From Siphonodentalium dalli (Eukaryota > Mollusca > Scaphopoda > Gadilida > Siphonodentaliidae), in assembly GCA_032622095.1 (NCBI GenBank), contig CP136069.1, positions 16,166,450 through 16,230,449 of the forward strand: a stretch of 64,000 nt of DNA, read 5' to 3'. Below are positions 63,005 through 64,000 of the stretch, one piece after another. Position 1 is the first letter of the stretch, and every line of letters starts with the position of its first letter. Under the pieces are notes generated by a model that saw only the letters and a list, made by a program, of their open reading frames with translations, had not been told where the DNA came from and ran no database searches. Both the position numbers and the translations under genes were made by a program.

Positions 63005-64000
63005 TTAAAGATCCATTATTCGAATTAACGCTCCCTAATTACTATTGCTTTGGCTTCGGGCAATTTGTCTGATCCCCACTATTGAAGATCCCCCGAGTCA
63101 TACCGAAAGATGTTCGGCATTATTCGGTTTGATATTTGGCTGTATTCTACTCGGCGCTCCGAACAGATCCCAACTCTAATACATATATATATGTCAATTT
63201 CATGACCAGATTTCGCCGTATTGAAGAAACAAACACCACGACCGAACTGAAATATGAAAGGTGTACCTACTTAAGCACTGTATCAGCTGTTAATGTTCGA
63301 TAGTGTGGTGACCAGGATATGAGATGATCAAGTAAACATTGAATTTGTCTTTTGAGTTAAATCTTCGCTAACATTACATGTACTACATTTTTCAGCATTT
63401 GGTGTCATTTTTTCAAAGTCTGTTTTATTAAGTGTGATAAAATTTGTTTTATTACATCTGTTTCGCAACGTTGGTCTTGATTTATTTTAGTTTCAGCTGA
63501 CCTATATTGACCTAAACTTGCTGAAGAATTTATTATAAATTAAAAAGAATTAATTCACGATTGACATAACATAATACAAAATTAACACCCAACAATATTA
63601 AGTATTAAACAACATAACAACAACAAAATGTCAAATCGAACAAATTTATTGAAGACAATATATTAGCCTATTATTACACTATAATCTACATATTTTATAT
63701 GATTTATATTTTGTTATATTTAATTATCAATTCAATAATTAATTAATTGTTAATTCGCCGTCGATCATGCTCTAGTAAAGTAAAACAACAGCAAAGCACA
63801 TTCACCGAGCTGGAACCACGAATTTGAACTTTGAAGATCCCCCGAAGATACCCGAATCGGGTCGGCAGGACTCGGGGGATCTTCAATACAGGGGATCCGC
63901 GTCCTTGCTTGCTTCGGTGGTAACAAATTCTGATTTGAATCGAGGAACCCACCATCAAAGTTCAGAGTGATCAGATATAGGTTTTTGAAGTTTGTTATTC
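63005..64000 (+). mobile_element. MITE family E interrupted by another inverted-end element
   Basis: Family E left part (TTAAAGATCCATTATTCGAA, 63006-63070) resumes at about 63930 (TTGAATCGAGGAACCCACC). Between them an element of about 830 bp (63073-63899) has ends GATCCCCACTATTGAAGATC and GATCTTCAATACAGGGGATC, extended by CCCCGAGTC. The right end of the family E copy lies beyond the window. Confidence 0.7.

Overview
The window is animal nuclear DNA. It is AT-rich, its genes are split by GT/AG introns, introns reach many kilobases, and it is packed with short inverted-repeat transposons, minisatellites and one 100-N assembly gap (42733-42832). No bacterial operons, rRNA, tRNA or CRISPR array are seen. 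The mix of many TTAA-flanked MITEs, a THAP-like zinc finger remnant and a CXC-tailed nuclease-like mobile gene fits a marine invertebrate, perhaps a mollusc. The species guess is weak and is inference.

The main gene is on the + strand from about 33.9 to 60.4 kb. It was assembled by hand from seven exons whose splice phases match at all six junctions: a signal-peptide exon (33994-34036), the two halves of a Ly6/uPAR (LU, three-finger) domain (40824-40939 and 50103-50217), a 1230-bp exon of Ser/Lys/Pro/His/Asp repeats (52743-53972), a Pro/Thr/Lys repeat exon (56728-57075), and the two halves of a second LU domain (57761-57893 and 60159-60357, with stop). The joined frame is 2184 nt, 727 residues. 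The product looks like a secreted protein with a cysteine-rich domain at each end of a long basic, histidine-rich, mucin-like linker. The first LU domain is about 30 residues short and lacks two cysteines, so one exon may be hidden in the gap.

The second notable object is a broken mobile-element gene at 28.4-32.1 kb. Its motif order is that of a FEN1/XPG-type nuclease fold followed by a cysteine-rich CXC-like tail. It sits between inverted ends at 27.6 and 33.3 kb with a possible 3-bp TTA target duplication. Immediately to its left is a 5.3-kb fold-back element (about 22.24-27.60 kb) with arms of roughly 1.2 kb.

The left third (0-22 kb) is mainly repeat DNA: a frameshifted THAP-like zinc finger (about 2.7-3.0 kb), four copies of a 0.44-kb interspersed repeat, several near-perfect palindromes, and a short tail-anchored reading frame (17.1-17.5 kb) broken by a 59-bp tandem duplication. 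Introns of the LU gene carry nested MITEs, a 49-bp satellite in three places, a 145-bp tandem array, a CACTA-ended element next to the gap and two inverted arrays of a 20-bp unit. A perfect 69-bp hairpin occurs twelve times inside MITE families whose outer ends are otherwise different. Most remaining short reading frames are translations of these repeats.
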